A DNA stretch of 64,000 nt from an uncultured Bacilli bacterium (GTDB lineage Bacteria > Bacillota_I > Bacilli_A > RF39 > UBA660), in assembly GCA_934098385.1 (NCBI GenBank), contig CAKOOJ010000002.1:124001-188000 (forward strand). The letters run 5' to 3'. The translations under genes and the position numbers were made by a program. Below are positions 24,958-34,028 of this stretch, piece after piece; within the stretch, counting starts at the first letter, position 1; every line of letters begins with the position of its first letter. Below the pieces are notes generated by a model. It did no database searches. It was not told the origin of the DNA and saw only the letters and a program-made list of their open reading frames with translations.

Positions 24958-25499
24958 AGTTAATAGTAGGTTTAGGTAATCCAGGAAAAGAATATGAAAA
25001 AACAAGACATAATATAGGATTTATGTCTATTGATAGTTTTTTAGGTGATATTAATTTTAAAAATAAATTTAATGGATTATTTTATGAAAAAAATTATAAT
25101 GGTGAAAAGATTATTTTTTTAAAGCCTTTGACTTTTATGAATAATTCTGGTGATTGTGTACGTGAGTTTGTAAAATATTATGGTATTGATTTAAAAGATG
25201 TTATGGTTATTCAAGATGATTTAGATTTGATGACAGGAGTTATAAAATTTAAAATAAATAGTAGTAGTGGTGGTCACAATGGAATAAAATCAATTATTAA
25301 TAATTTACATAGTGATGGTTTTTTTAGAATGAAAATTGGTATAAAATCAGATTTAAAAAGAGATGTAATAGATTATGTATTGGGTAAGTTTAGTAAAGGT
25401 GAATTAGATTTAATAAACTTTCAAAAAATTAATAGTGCTATTTTAGATTTTATAAATAATGATTATATCTATGTTATGAATAAATATAATGGAAAGTGA
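24954..25499 (+). CDS. pth: Peptidyl-tRNA hydrolase
   Basis: Releases peptides from prematurely dropped peptidyl-tRNA. The N-terminal VGLGNPGKEYEKTRHNIGFM carries the catalytic His, followed by PLTFMNNSG, QDDLDL and GGHNGIKSI. The 181-residue length is normal. The gene is called spoVC in Bacillus because a mutation there blocks spore coat formation. Confidence 0.97.
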   Translation: MKLIVGLGNPGKEYEKTRHNIGFMSIDSFLGDINFKNKFNGLFYEKNYNGEKIIFLKPLTFMNNSGDCVREFVKYYGIDLKDVMVIQDDLDLMTGVIKFKINSSSGGHNGIKSIINNLHSDGFFRMKIGIKSDLKRDVIDYVLGKFSKGELDLINFQKINSAILDFINNDYIYVMNKYNGK

Positions 25500-25503
25500 T
25501 AAT

Positions 25504-28500
25504 ATGTGGGGCAATATTTTTAAGTATAAAAATGAATTAACTGTTTCGGGACTCAACAATTCATTAATTAATGAATATATAGTTAACTATTATGAAAAAT
25601 ATAATAAAAATGTTTTAGTAGTTGCTGAGTCTTTGTATGATGCTAATAATATTTATAAAGGTATACAAAAAAGAAATAAAAATGTATGCCTTTTTCCCAT
25701 GGATGAATTTGCAACTGTATTAGCGATAAGCACTAGTCCTGATTTACGTGTTGCTAGAATTGATACATTAAATAAAATTTCAAATAACAAACATATAGTT
25801 ATTACTAACTTATCAGGTTTTTTAAAAAAAATAGACAAAGATATTAAAAAATTAAAAGTTAATTTTAATACTAAGAGAAATGAAATAATAAAATTTTTAG
25901 AGGATAATTCTTATGTAAAGACAAATTTAGTGACAACTACAGGAGAATATGCTGTTAGAAATTTTATTATTGATGTTTTTCCAATAGAATCAGATCTGGG
26001 AATAAGAATAGAATTCTTTGGTGATGATATAGATTCTATAAGATATTTTGATGTTGAAAGCCAAATATCTAAAAAAAATATAGATGAGTTTACATTATAT
26101 AATTTTAGTGATGAGTCTTCTAGTGATTATGAAAACATAATAGATAAATTAGATGATGTTCAAGTCTTTTTTGTTGATTATAAAAAAATACTAAATTCGT
26201 ATCAATCATATGTTGATAATAAAAAAGAATTTAATATTGGAGATAATTATTTTAGTAGTTTCAATAATATGATTGTCGATAATAAAATATATATTAATTC
26301 ATTTGATGATAGTCCTATATGTAAAGATGTTGTTAAATATAAATCTAAGGATGTTATAAATTTTAATAATAATTATGAAAATTTATGTGACTATGTAAAT
26401 AAGATGAAAAGTGAATATATTATAATTTTTATGATGACTAATGAAAATTTAATTAATAAAATAATATCTTTATTTGGAAATGATATTTCATTTGAAGGAG
26501 AATATGAAAACAGAGTAAATATTATAAAACAAGATATTGATTCTGGTTTTGTTTTTGATAAATATATTGTTATTAGTGAGTATGATATAGAAAATGTAAA
26601 GAAAAAGTCTGTATTTATAAATCATTATAATATAGGTAGAAAAATTAAGGGTTTTGATGAATTAAAAAAAGGTGACTATATAGTTCATGTTGTACATGGA
26701 ATTGGTCAATATCAAGGTTTAGTGACATTAGAAAATAACGGAATTAAGAAAGATTATTTATTAATAAATTATGCTGGTAATGATAAAATATATGTTCCTG
26801 CTAGTAAAATAGAAACTATATATAAATATAGTGATAGTGATACAACTAGTCCTAAATTAAATAGTTTAAACAGTAATAATTGGGCGAAAGCGAAAGCGAG
26901 AGCTAGGAGTAAAATACAGGATATTTCTGGGGAATTAATTAAATTATATGCTGAGAGAGAAATTGTTGTAGGAGATAGATATGTTGAAACGCCAGAAGAA
27001 GAAATATTTAAAAATGATTTTGAATATGAAGAAACTCCTGATCAAACAAAGTCAATCAAAGATATATTAAACGATTTATCTAGTTCTAAGCCTATGGATA
27101 GATTACTTTGTGGAGATGTTGGTTTTGGTAAAACAGAAGTTGCTATGAGAGCAATGTTTAGAACAGTTATGAACAATAGGCAGGTTGCATATCTTTGTCC
27201 GACTACTATTTTATCTAAACAGCAATATGAAAATGCTATTAAAAGATTTAGACATTTTCCTGTAAATATTGAACTTTTAAATAGGTTTACTTCTACAAAA
27301 GATTTTAATAGAATTATAGATGGATTGGAAAAAGGCACTATTGATATAGTTATTGGTACACATAAAATATTAAATCAAAATATTAAATTTAAAAATTTAG
27401 GTTTATTAGTAATTGATGAAGAACAGCGTTTTGGTGTTAGTCAAAAAGAAAAAATTAAACAAATGAGAAATAGTGTAAATGTTTTGACACTTTCTGCTAC
27501 ACCAATTCCAAGAACTTTGAAACTAGCGATGAGTGGTGTAAAGGATATGTCTATAATAGATACTCCTCCAATAAATAGATTTCCAGTTCAGACTTATGTT
27601 GTAGAAGAAAATGATTATTTATTAAAAGAAGCAATATATAAAGAACTATCACGCGAAGGTCAAGTTTATGTTTTGATAAATAATATTGAAAAATTGGAAA
27701 GTGAATATGAAAAGATTAAAAATTTAGTTCCTGAAGCAGAAATATGTTTGGCGCATGGTAGAATGGATAAAAATCATTTAGATAAAGTTGTTAGTGATTT
27801 TGTTGATGGAAAATATAATGTTCTTATTTGTACTACAATAATAGAAACTGGTATAGATATACCTAATGTTAATACATTAATTATTAAAAATGCAGATAGA
27901 TTTGGTTTAAGTCAGTTATATCAAATACGTGGTAGAGTTGGTAGAAGTGATAGAATTGCATATGCTTATATGATGTATGAAAAAGATAAAATGTTAAATG
28001 ATATTGCAATTAAACGTTTACAAACTATTAGAGATTTTACAGAACTTGGTAGTGGATATAAAATTGCAATGAGAGATTTATCTATTCGTGGTGCCGGAGA
28101 ACTTTTAGGAAGTACACAATCTGGATTTATTAGTTCTATTGGAATAGATTTATATATGGATATGGTTAATGAAGAAGTAAATAAGCTGAAAGGCATTAAT
28201 GTTAAAGAAGAAAATGATAATGAGAAAACTTTACTTAATATTAATACTTCTATTTCAAAAGATTATGTTGATGATGAATCTATTAGAATAGAAATACATA
28301 AATTAATAAATGAAATTGATTCTAAGGAAAGTTTTACTAATGTTAAGAATGAATTAGAAGATAGATTTGGTAAATTAAGTGATGATATTATTAATTATAT
28401 GTATGAAGAATGGTTTCAAAGTATTGCAGATGATATGAAGATTACTAATATAAAATATATTGGAAGTAATGTTGAAATTGAATTACCAACTAATATATCT

Positions 28501-28680
28501 GATATGATTGATGGAGAAAAATTATTTTTACAAATATATACAATAAATCCAAAATTTAGATTAAAATACGTTAATAAAAAAATTATAATTTCACTTAGTA
28601 TATTAAATAGAAAAGGAGATTATGTAAAAGATTTATTAGATTTATTATTACTAGTTAAAAGTTGTATAAAAGAAATATAA
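25504..28680 (+). CDS. mfd: Transcription-repair coupling factor Mfd
   Basis: A translocase that removes stalled RNA polymerase and recruits UvrA. The order is UvrB-like region, RNA-polymerase-interacting domain (GDYIVHVVHGIGQYQGLVTL) and the two helicase lobes, with Walker A GDVGFGKTE, DEEQ box IDEEQRFG and motif VI QIRGRVGRS. The ATG at 25504 follows GGAAAGTGAT closely; the start 15 bases upstream lies inside pth and has no such site. The 1058 residues are slightly short of the usual 1150. Confidence 0.96.
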   Translation: MWGNIFKYKNELTVSGLNNSLINEYIVNYYEKYNKNVLVVAESLYDANNIYKGIQKRNKNVCLFPMDEFATVLAISTSPDLRVARIDTLNKISNNKHIVITNLSGFLKKIDKDIKKLKVNFNTKRNEIIKFLEDNSYVKTNLVTTTGEYAVRNFIIDVFPIESDLGIRIEFFGDDIDSIRYFDVESQISKKNIDEFTLYNFSDESSSDYENIIDKLDDVQVFFVDYKKILNSYQSYVDNKKEFNIGDNYFSSFNNMIVDNKIYINSFDDSPICKDVVKYKSKDVINFNNNYENLCDYVNKMKSEYIIIFMMTNENLINKIISLFGNDISFEGEYENRVNIIKQDIDSGFVFDKYIVISEYDIENVKKKSVFINHYNIGRKIKGFDELKKGDYIVHVVHGIGQYQGLVTLENNGIKKDYLLINYAGNDKIYVPASKIETIYKYSDSDTTSPKLNSLNSNNWAKAKARARSKIQDISGELIKLYAEREIVVGDRYVETPEEEIFKNDFEYEETPDQTKSIKDILNDLSSSKPMDRLLCGDVGFGKTEVAMRAMFRTVMNNRQVAYLCPTTILSKQQYENAIKRFRHFPVNIELLNRFTSTKDFNRIIDGLEKGTIDIVIGTHKILNQNIKFKNLGLLVIDEEQRFGVSQKEKIKQMRNSVNVLTLSATPIPRTLKLAMSGVKDMSIIDTPPINRFPVQTYVVEENDYLLKEAIYKELSREGQVYVLINNIEKLESEYEKIKNLVPEAEICLAHGRMDKNHLDKVVSDFVDGKYNVLICTTIIETGIDIPNVNTLIIKNADRFGLSQLYQIRGRVGRSDRIAYAYMMYEKDKMLNDIAIKRLQTIRDFTELGSGYKIAMRDLSIRGAGELLGSTQSGFISSIGIDLYMDMVNEEVNKLKGINVKEENDNEKTLLNINTSISKDYVDDESIRIEIHKLINEIDSKESFTNVKNELEDRFGKLSDDIINYMYEEWFQSIADDMKITNIKYIGSNVEIELPTNISDMIDGEKLFLQIYTINPKFRLKYVNKKIIISLSILNRKGDYVKDLLDLLLLVKSCIKEI

Positions 28681-28707
28681 TTTTTCATAATAATACTGGT
28701 GATAAGT

Positions 28708-29196
28708 TTGAATACTTTTAAGAAAAGAATTGATGAATTAGGAAGAATTGTTATTCCTAAACAAATAAGAAATACTTTTAAAATTAAAAATTTTGATGAA
28801 TTAGAATTGTATATTGAAGGAGATAATATTATTGTTAAAAAAACTGGTGGTATATTGTTAATAAAGGATAAATTAGATAAAGTTTTAAATTATATTTATA
28901 AATATAATAATGTAAAGGCTTTTATAACAAATGGCAATGATGTTGTTTCTTCAAATATAATTGATGTTAATACTGATTCTACATTAAAAAATGATATAAA
29001 TGAATTGTTGTTGAATCAAGAAAAAGTAGAGTTAGAATTTAATAATAATATTAAATTATGTGGATATGTAAAAAGTTTTCAACTAATAAATGATAGTGTT
29101 TTGTATGGATATATAGTATTTGTTAGTGATGAAAAGATAGATAATAATGAAATATATAAAGATATTGTTAATATATTGATAGATTATATTAATTAA
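28708..29196 (+). CDS. spoVT: AbrB/SpoVT-family transcription regulator
   Basis: The N-terminal swapped-hairpin DNA-binding domain is clear (RIDELGRIVIPKQIRNTF, then DELELYIEGDNIIVKK). A C-terminal region of about 110 residues fits the GAF-like sensor of SpoVT. In B. subtilis SpoVT tunes sigma-G genes in the forespore and lies right after mfd, as here. The TTG at 28708 is chosen because GGTGAT is four bases upstream; a GTG at 28699 overlaps that site. Confidence 0.87.
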   Translation: MNTFKKRIDELGRIVIPKQIRNTFKIKNFDELELYIEGDNIIVKKTGGILLIKDKLDKVLNYIYKYNNVKAFITNGNDVVSSNIIDVNTDSTLKNDINELLLNQEKVELEFNNNIKLCGYVKSFQLINDSVLYGYIVFVSDEKIDNNEIYKDIVNILIDYIN

Positions 29197-29244
29197 TAAT
29201 TGGCAATATTCTTTTTTTATTATATAATTTTTTTGGTGATTATT

Positions 29245-29991
29245 ATGTTTACTGATACACATTGTCATATATATGAAGAATATTATGATGTTGATGATAT
29301 AATGAAAAAAATTAATTCTAGTAATGTTAATAGGGTTATAAATAACGCATGTGATTTTAAAACTTCTTTAGAAGTATTAGATTTATCAAAAATGTATTCT
29401 AATATGTATTGTGCTATTGGATTGCATCCAGAAAATGATTTAGATGAGATAGATAATGTTATGGCTTTGATTATAAAAAATAAAGATAATCCTAATATGG
29501 TTGCAATAGGTGAAATTGGTTTAGATTATTATTATACTAAAGAGAATAAGGAAGAACAGATTGAAATTTTGTGTAAACAATTGGAACTTGCTGAGAAATT
29601 TAACTTACCTGTTATAATTCATTCTAGGGAAGCAACTGGAGATATGCTTAGTATTTTAAAAAAATATGATGTAAAAGGTATTATACATTGTTTTAACGGA
29701 AGTGTAGAAGTTGCTAGGGAATATATTAAATTAGGATATAAGCTTGGTATTAATGGTGTAATTACTTTTAAAAATTGTAAATTAATTGATGTCATTAAAA
29801 CTATTGGTGTAGATAATGTTGTATTTGAAACTGATAGTCCTTACTTAGCACCAGTTCCTTTTAGAGGTGAAGAAAATAATCCTACCCATGTTATTGATAT
29901 TGTTGATTTTGTATCAAGTAATACTGGGGTTAGTGTGAAAGATTTGGCAAATATTTCTAATAAAAATATAAAGTATATTTTTGACATATAG
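29245..29991 (+). CDS. tatD: TatD-family metal-dependent nuclease
   Basis: A TIM-barrel metallohydrolase of the YabD/TatD type with DNase activity in studied members. Metal ligands are seen in DTHCHI (residues 4-9), GEIGLDYYY, HSREATGDML, HCFNGS and ETDSPYLAPVP. GGTGAT four bases upstream supports the ATG at 29245. The order tatD-(3D protein)-rsmA-yabG is as in Bacillus. Confidence 0.94.
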   Translation: MFTDTHCHIYEEYYDVDDIMKKINSSNVNRVINNACDFKTSLEVLDLSKMYSNMYCAIGLHPENDLDEIDNVMALIIKNKDNPNMVAIGEIGLDYYYTKENKEEQIEILCKQLELAEKFNLPVIIHSREATGDMLSILKKYDVKGIIHCFNGSVEVAREYIKLGYKLGINGVITFKNCKLIDVIKTIGVDNVVFETDSPYLAPVPFRGEENNPTHVIDIVDFVSSNTGVSVKDLANISNKNIKYIFDI

Positions 29992-30035
29992 TGTTAATTT
30001 TGATATATTATTTATAACCTATGAGGTGATATATT

Positions 30036-30563
30036 TTGAAATTTATAGGAAAAAGTTTAAAATTATTAATAATATTTGTTTTTGTTTTTTCCTTAGTTAA
30101 AGTTAATGTTGAAAAAGATAATGGTATTGTTTTTAATGACAATAAGAATAAAGTGTTAGATTTAACTGCAATGGCAATAAAGATGGAAGAAATAAGAATG
30201 AATGATTTATATTATCCTAAAGATACTTATGTTGGATATTTAACAGGTTATACAGCTGATTGTCCTTTATGTGGAGGTACTTTAGGTTGTACTGGGCAAA
30301 ATGTTTTAGATGGAACAACTACATATAGTGATAAAGATTATGGAACTGTAAGAATTATGGCTTCAAGTCAAAGTTTATCTTGTGGTTCTATTGTTAGATT
30401 TGATAATAATGGAGAAAAAACTGTTGCGATTGTTCTTGATAGAGGTGTGACGGGTACTAATTTGGATTTATTAGTAAGTGCAACTAGTGATGCATATGGT
30501 ATAGGAAGAAAGTACATATCTTATGATGTATTAAGATATGGTTGGTCAAGAAGTAATTCTTGA
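30036..30563 (+). CDS. Secreted 3D-domain protein (short YabE-like)
   Basis: A 175-residue exported protein with an N-terminal signal or anchor (about residues 5-23). The C-terminal 3D domain carries the three catalytic-type Asp residues in the VLDRGVTGTNLDLLV region, and YLTGYTADCPLCGG begins the domain. 3D domains belong to lytic transglycosylase-like cell-wall enzymes. B. subtilis YabE at this locus also has DUF348 and G5 domains, which are absent here. The start is TTG after GAGGTGAT. The adjacent rnmV gene of Bacillus is missing. Confidence 0.88.
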   Translation: MKFIGKSLKLLIIFVFVFSLVKVNVEKDNGIVFNDNKNKVLDLTAMAIKMEEIRMNDLYYPKDTYVGYLTGYTADCPLCGGTLGCTGQNVLDGTTTYSDKDYGTVRIMASSQSLSCGSIVRFDNNGEKTVAIVLDRGVTGTNLDLLVSATSDAYGIGRKYISYDVLRYGWSRSNS

Positions 30564-30584
30564 TTTTTTAAAAAGAGGTAATAT

Positions 30585-31361
30585 ATGATTAAACATGATT
30601 TTAAGAAGAAATATGGACAAAATTTTTTAAATAACAATAAAATACTTGATGATATATCTAATAGTTTTTGTATGGAAGATAATAGTATGATTGTTGAAGT
30701 TGGTGCTGGCAGTGGAGTATTAACAAAAAGACTTATTACAAAAAATGTACCTGTTATTTCTTTTGAAATAGATGAGAGTTTAAAAGAATATTTAAATAAA
30801 ATATCTAGTGATAATTTAAATGTTGTTTATAAGGATTTTTTAAGTATAAGTTTAAAAGATTATTTAGATAGTGATAAGCATATTTATTTTGTTGCCAATG
30901 TTCCTTATTATATTACAACTCCTATTATATCTAAATTTATAGATGAAAATATTATTCCAGATGTTATGGTTATGATGGTTCAAAAAGAAGTTGCAGAGCG
31001 ATTAAGTGCTAAAGTTGGTACAAAAAATTATGGTGCAATAAGTGCTATATTGAACTATTATTATGATGTTGAATATTTATTTACTGTCGATAGAAATAAT
31101 TTTTATCCAGTTCCTAACGTAGATAGTGCTGTTATAAGATTTACTAAAAGAAAAGTTTTGTTAGATTTAGTTAGTTTTTCTAAATATAAAAAGTTTATTA
31201 ATGATGCTTTTATGCAAAAAAGAAAAAATTTAAAAAATAATTTAAAGAATTATGATTTAGAAAAAATAGAATGTATATTAAAAAAATATAATTTAGATTT
31301 AACTAATAGAGCAGAAGATGTTGATTATAAAATATTTGTTGAGATTGTAAATAATTTATAA
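30585..31361 (+). CDS. rsmA: 16S rRNA dimethyladenosine transferase RsmA (KsgA)
   Basis: Dimethylates two adjacent adenines in helix 45 of 16S rRNA. The family start KKKYGQNFLNNNKI, SAM motif VEVGAGSGVLT, ANVPYYITTPII (NLPY-type catalytic motif) and FYPVPNVDSAVIRF are all present. The 258-residue length is typical, and it has its own GAGGT ribosome-binding site. Confidence 0.96.
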   Translation: MIKHDFKKKYGQNFLNNNKILDDISNSFCMEDNSMIVEVGAGSGVLTKRLITKNVPVISFEIDESLKEYLNKISSDNLNVVYKDFLSISLKDYLDSDKHIYFVANVPYYITTPIISKFIDENIIPDVMVMMVQKEVAERLSAKVGTKNYGAISAILNYYYDVEYLFTVDRNNFYPVPNVDSAVIRFTKRKVLLDLVSFSKYKKFINDAFMQKRKNLKNNLKNYDLEKIECILKKYNLDLTNRAEDVDYKIFVEIVNNL

Positions 31362-31417
31362 TTAATAATATTTGTTCTTTTTTTTATTATTTTTTATATA
31401 TTTAATTAGGTGATATA

Positions 31418-32191
31418 ATGGAGTTTAATGTTGGTGACTATGTTACTAGAAACAGCTACAACAATGATACTATTTTTGAAATAGTTGATTTTAAAGATGA
31501 TTTAGTTATATTAAAGGGTGTAGATATTAGATTGTTTGCGGATGCTAAAGTTGATGATTTAGTAAAATGTGATTATCAAAATAAAGATGAAGAATTTGTA
31601 AGAAATATTATTGTTAGAGATAATATGGATAGAAGTGAGTATTTTTATTTGCCTGCTAAAATATTACATATTGATGGAGATAGAGATTATTTAAATCGTT
31701 GTTTAGAGTTTTATAAAAAAGCAAATGTATTTGCAGTTGGTGAATATGTTAACGAAAATGATATTGGTAATATAACATTAAAATTATTAAAAAAGTATAA
31801 ACCAGATATTTTGATTGTGACAGGACATGATTCAATAAACAAATCAAAAGATGTTAATAATATAAATAATTATAAAAATTCTAAAAATTTTGTTAATGCT
31901 GTATATAAGGCAAGAGAATATGAGAAAAGTCATGAAAAGTTAGTTATTATTGCAGGTGCTTGTCAAAGTGATTATGAAGCTCTTATTAAGGCTGGCGCTA
32001 ATTTTGCATCCAGTCCTAAACGTATTAATATCCATGCTTTAGACCCTGCTATTATTGCAATTAATTTAGCTCTTACTGAAAAAGATAAAGATATTAATTT
32101 AATTGATTTATTATCTAAAACTAAATATGGTAAAGATGGAATTGGTGGGTTAAAATCAAAAGGTATGATGTATGTAGGTTATCCTAGATAA
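31418..32191 (+). CDS. yabG: Sporulation-specific protease YabG
   Basis: A cysteine-type protease that trims spore coat proteins in Bacillus and CspBA and SipL-type substrates in Clostridioides. The 257-residue protein begins FNVGDYVTRNSYNNDTIFEIVD and ends with the conserved GACQSDYEALIKAGANFASSPKRINIHALDP block, then GKDGIGGLKSKGMMYVGYP. These strongly match YabG. The position after rsmA is conserved. Its presence is one of the best indicators of spore formation in the window. Confidence 0.94.
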   Translation: MEFNVGDYVTRNSYNNDTIFEIVDFKDDLVILKGVDIRLFADAKVDDLVKCDYQNKDEEFVRNIIVRDNMDRSEYFYLPAKILHIDGDRDYLNRCLEFYKKANVFAVGEYVNENDIGNITLKLLKKYKPDILIVTGHDSINKSKDVNNINNYKNSKNFVNAVYKAREYEKSHEKLVIIAGACQSDYEALIKAGANFASSPKRINIHALDPAIIAINLALTEKDKDINLIDLLSKTKYGKDGIGGLKSKGMMYVGYPR

Positions 32192-32288
32192 AATAATAGA
32201 AATGCTAGACAAAATGCTTGCAATTAAGAAATATTTATAATAAAATGTAGTTAGAGTTTATAAAACTTGAAAGGAGTGCATGTTAATT

Positions 32289-32546
32289 ATGAAAATAACA
32301 TCTGTAAATGTAAAAAAAGTTGAAAAAGAAGGCTCTAGAATGAAAGGTAAAGCATCTATTTTATTAGATGACTCATTTGCTGTTCATGATATTAGAATAA
32401 TAGAAGGAGATAACGGTTTATTTATAGCTATGCCTAGTAGAAAAACTGCTACTGGTGAATATAAAGATATAGCTCATCCAATTAACTCTGATGCTAGAAA
32501 AATGTTTGAAGATGCTATAATTGATGCTTATAATAAAGCTGAATAA
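32289..32546 (+). CDS. spoVG: RNA-binding regulator SpoVG
   Basis: A small regulator conserved in Firmicutes that affects cortex formation and septation, and binds RNA and DNA in studied species. Key segments are MKITSVNVKKVEKEG, ASILLDDSFAVHDIRII, FIAMPSRKT and HPINSDARKMFEDAI. The Met at 32289 gives the usual family N-terminus but is 12 bases from AAGGAG. The ATG at 32280 is 3 bases away, so the start is unsure by three codons. Confidence 0.94.
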   Translation: MKITSVNVKKVEKEGSRMKGKASILLDDSFAVHDIRIIEGDNGLFIAMPSRKTATGEYKDIAHPINSDARKMFEDAIIDAYNKAE

Positions 32547-32550
32547 TAAA

Positions 32551-32577
32551 ATTGACCTGTAATTGGTCTTTTTTTTA
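32551..32577 (+). terminator. Weak terminator after spoVG
   Basis: GACC (32554-32557) pairs with GGTC (32565-32568) and is followed by eight T. The stem is short, so read-through to yabP is plausible. Confidence 0.55.
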
Positions 32578-32609
32578 TATAATTTTATATATTTAATTAG
32601 GTGATATTA

Positions 32610-32897
32610 ATGGAAAATAGTTTTGATAGTAATGTAATTAGTCATAGTATTAAAATATTGGAACGTAGTAATATATTTATTAATGGTACTAAGAAAGTAC
32701 ATAATTTTAATGAAAATGAGTTTCATATTAATACTGTTATGGGTAATTTAGTCATTAAAGGTAGTAATTTAGAATTAATAAAATTAGATACTAATGATGG
32801 TAATATATGTATAAAGGGTAAAATTAATAGTGTTAATTATTTAGATGGTATTGATGGAGAAAAAGATGACGGATTCTTTAGCAAATTATTTAAATGA
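32610..32897 (+). CDS. yabP: Sporulation protein YabP
   Basis: A 95-residue member of the YabP/YqfC family, needed for spore morphogenesis together with YabQ. The pattern HSIKILERSNIFINGTKKVHNFNENEFHI, then GNLVIKGSNLELIKLDTNDGNICIKGKINSVNYL, is diagnostic. AGGTGAT lies four bases before the ATG at 32610. It overlaps the next gene by 4 bp, and the yabP-yabQ-divIC order equals that of B. subtilis. Confidence 0.9.
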   Translation: MENSFDSNVISHSIKILERSNIFINGTKKVHNFNENEFHINTVMGNLVIKGSNLELIKLDTNDGNICIKGKINSVNYLDGIDGEKDDGFFSKLFK

Positions 32898-33115
32898 AAA
32901 TATTTGTTAATATATTAATTACGTTTTTATATTGGTTTTTATTATTTTATTTGATAAAAAAGATAACGTTTAGCAATGTTTTGAAATATATTTTATTGAT
33001 TTTGTCTTTTGCTGGTTATATAACTTTATATTATTTTTATTATGATGGTAGTTTTAATATTTATAATTATATTATTATTATATTTACATTTATTTACATG
33101 TTTATATATAAATAA
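32894..33115 (+). CDS. yabQ: Short YabQ-like membrane protein
   Basis: A 73-residue protein with three predicted membrane segments (about 3-21, 31-48, 54-72). Sequence identity alone is too weak to name it, but hydrophobicity, the coupled start with yabP and the following divIC place it as YabQ, a membrane protein for spore cortex formation in Bacillus. It is much shorter than B. subtilis YabQ (about 210 residues). Confidence 0.65.
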   Translation: MKIFVNILITFLYWFLLFYLIKKITFSNVLKYILLILSFAGYITLYYFYYDGSFNIYNYIIIIFTFIYMFIYK

Positions 33116-33163
33116 TTTAATTATTTTTTAATTTTGTGGTATTATTATTATGGTGGAAAGTAT

Positions 33164-33463
33164 ATGAAAAGAAATGTTAATAAAGGTGCTAAAAGAAGAA
33201 TGTTTTTATGGTTTTCTATTTTTGTTTTATTGATATCTTATATGTCTTATACTACAATTACGTATTGGAAAGAGATTATGAAAAACAAAAGAGAAAAGAA
33301 AGATTTAGAAACTAAGTATAGTAAATTATTATCTGATAAAGAAGTACTTGAAACTGATGTAAAAAAGTTACAGGACCCAGATTATGTTGCTAAATATGCT
33401 AGAGAAAAATATTTATATAGTAAAGATGGAGAGCTTATTATTAAGATAGTTGATAATGATTAA
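33164..33463 (+). CDS. divIC: Cell-division protein DivIC (FtsB family)
   Basis: A bitopic septum protein that pairs with FtsL and DivIB. Residues 12-31 form the single membrane span after a basic N-terminus. A coiled coil follows (about 38-72), then the PDYVAKYAREKYLYSKDGELI motif typical of DivIC. GGTGGAAAG supports the Met at 33164 rather than the upstream extension. Confidence 0.92.
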   Translation: MKRNVNKGAKRRMFLWFSIFVLLISYMSYTTITYWKEIMKNKREKKDLETKYSKLLSDKEVLETDVKKLQDPDYVAKYAREKYLYSKDGELIIKIVDND

Positions 33464-33486
33464 TAAATGTGATATATTATATTCAT

Positions 33487-33843
33487 GGGGTCGTAATGGT
33501 TTCGACAGGATATGTTTCTATCTAACTGCAAGTGGTGTGCTATTCCTTAATTAGCAACCAGTTTAAATTAACTGACAAAACATTTAATAATAACGCTTTA
33601 GCATTTGCCTAATTTGGCAATAAAGCACTTTAATCTTATTTGCTTATAGGTTTGATTAGGGTTCATATATATAAGATATATCAATTGTTTTGTTTAGGAT
33701 AATTGATGAATATTTATAAACTATATTAATAAATAGGATTGTTAGACTCTTTTTTATTAATGAATAATTTGTTCTAACTAAACTTGTAGATGTTGGATAA
33801 GAAAGTATTTTGGACGTGAGTTCAATTCTCACCGGCTCCACCA
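33487..33843 (+). ncRNA. ssrA: Transfer-messenger RNA (tmRNA)
   Basis: Rescues stalled ribosomes and tags the nascent peptide. The 5' end GGGGTCG (33487-33493) pairs fully with CGGCTCC before the discriminator A and encoded CCA at the 3' end. The tRNA-like part has the usual GGTTTCGACAGG and TTCAATTC. The tag frame runs from GAC at 33574 to the stop at 33610-33612, giving D-K-T-F-N-N-N-A-L-A-F-A. The -AFA end differs from the -LAA of most bacteria. Length is 357 nt. Confidence 0.95.
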
Positions 33844-33882
33844 AATTAATGAATAAACTCATTTTATGAGTGTGATATATTG

Positions 33883-33907
33883 ACTAACAGAAATGTTGGT
33901 TTTTTTG
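33883..33907 (+). terminator. Terminator after tmRNA
   Basis: ACTAACA (33883-33889) pairs with TGTTGGT (33894-33900; one G-U) around a GAAA loop, then a T-tract follows. A separate ACTCA/TGAGT hairpin precedes it near 33857-33871. Confidence 0.8.
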
Positions 33908-34028
33908 TTTTTAAATTTAATTAAGAAATTATTTTTTGTTGTATTTATACTTTGAATTATAATATAATTTAATTGTGACATTTAATGAAAAAATATAATA
34001 TATTTTTATTTTAGAAGTGGTGATTAAA

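Noticed and set aside
33656..33862. Minus-strand frame of 68 codons
   Set aside because: It lies within the tmRNA gene on the opposite strand; such frames are common over RNA genes.
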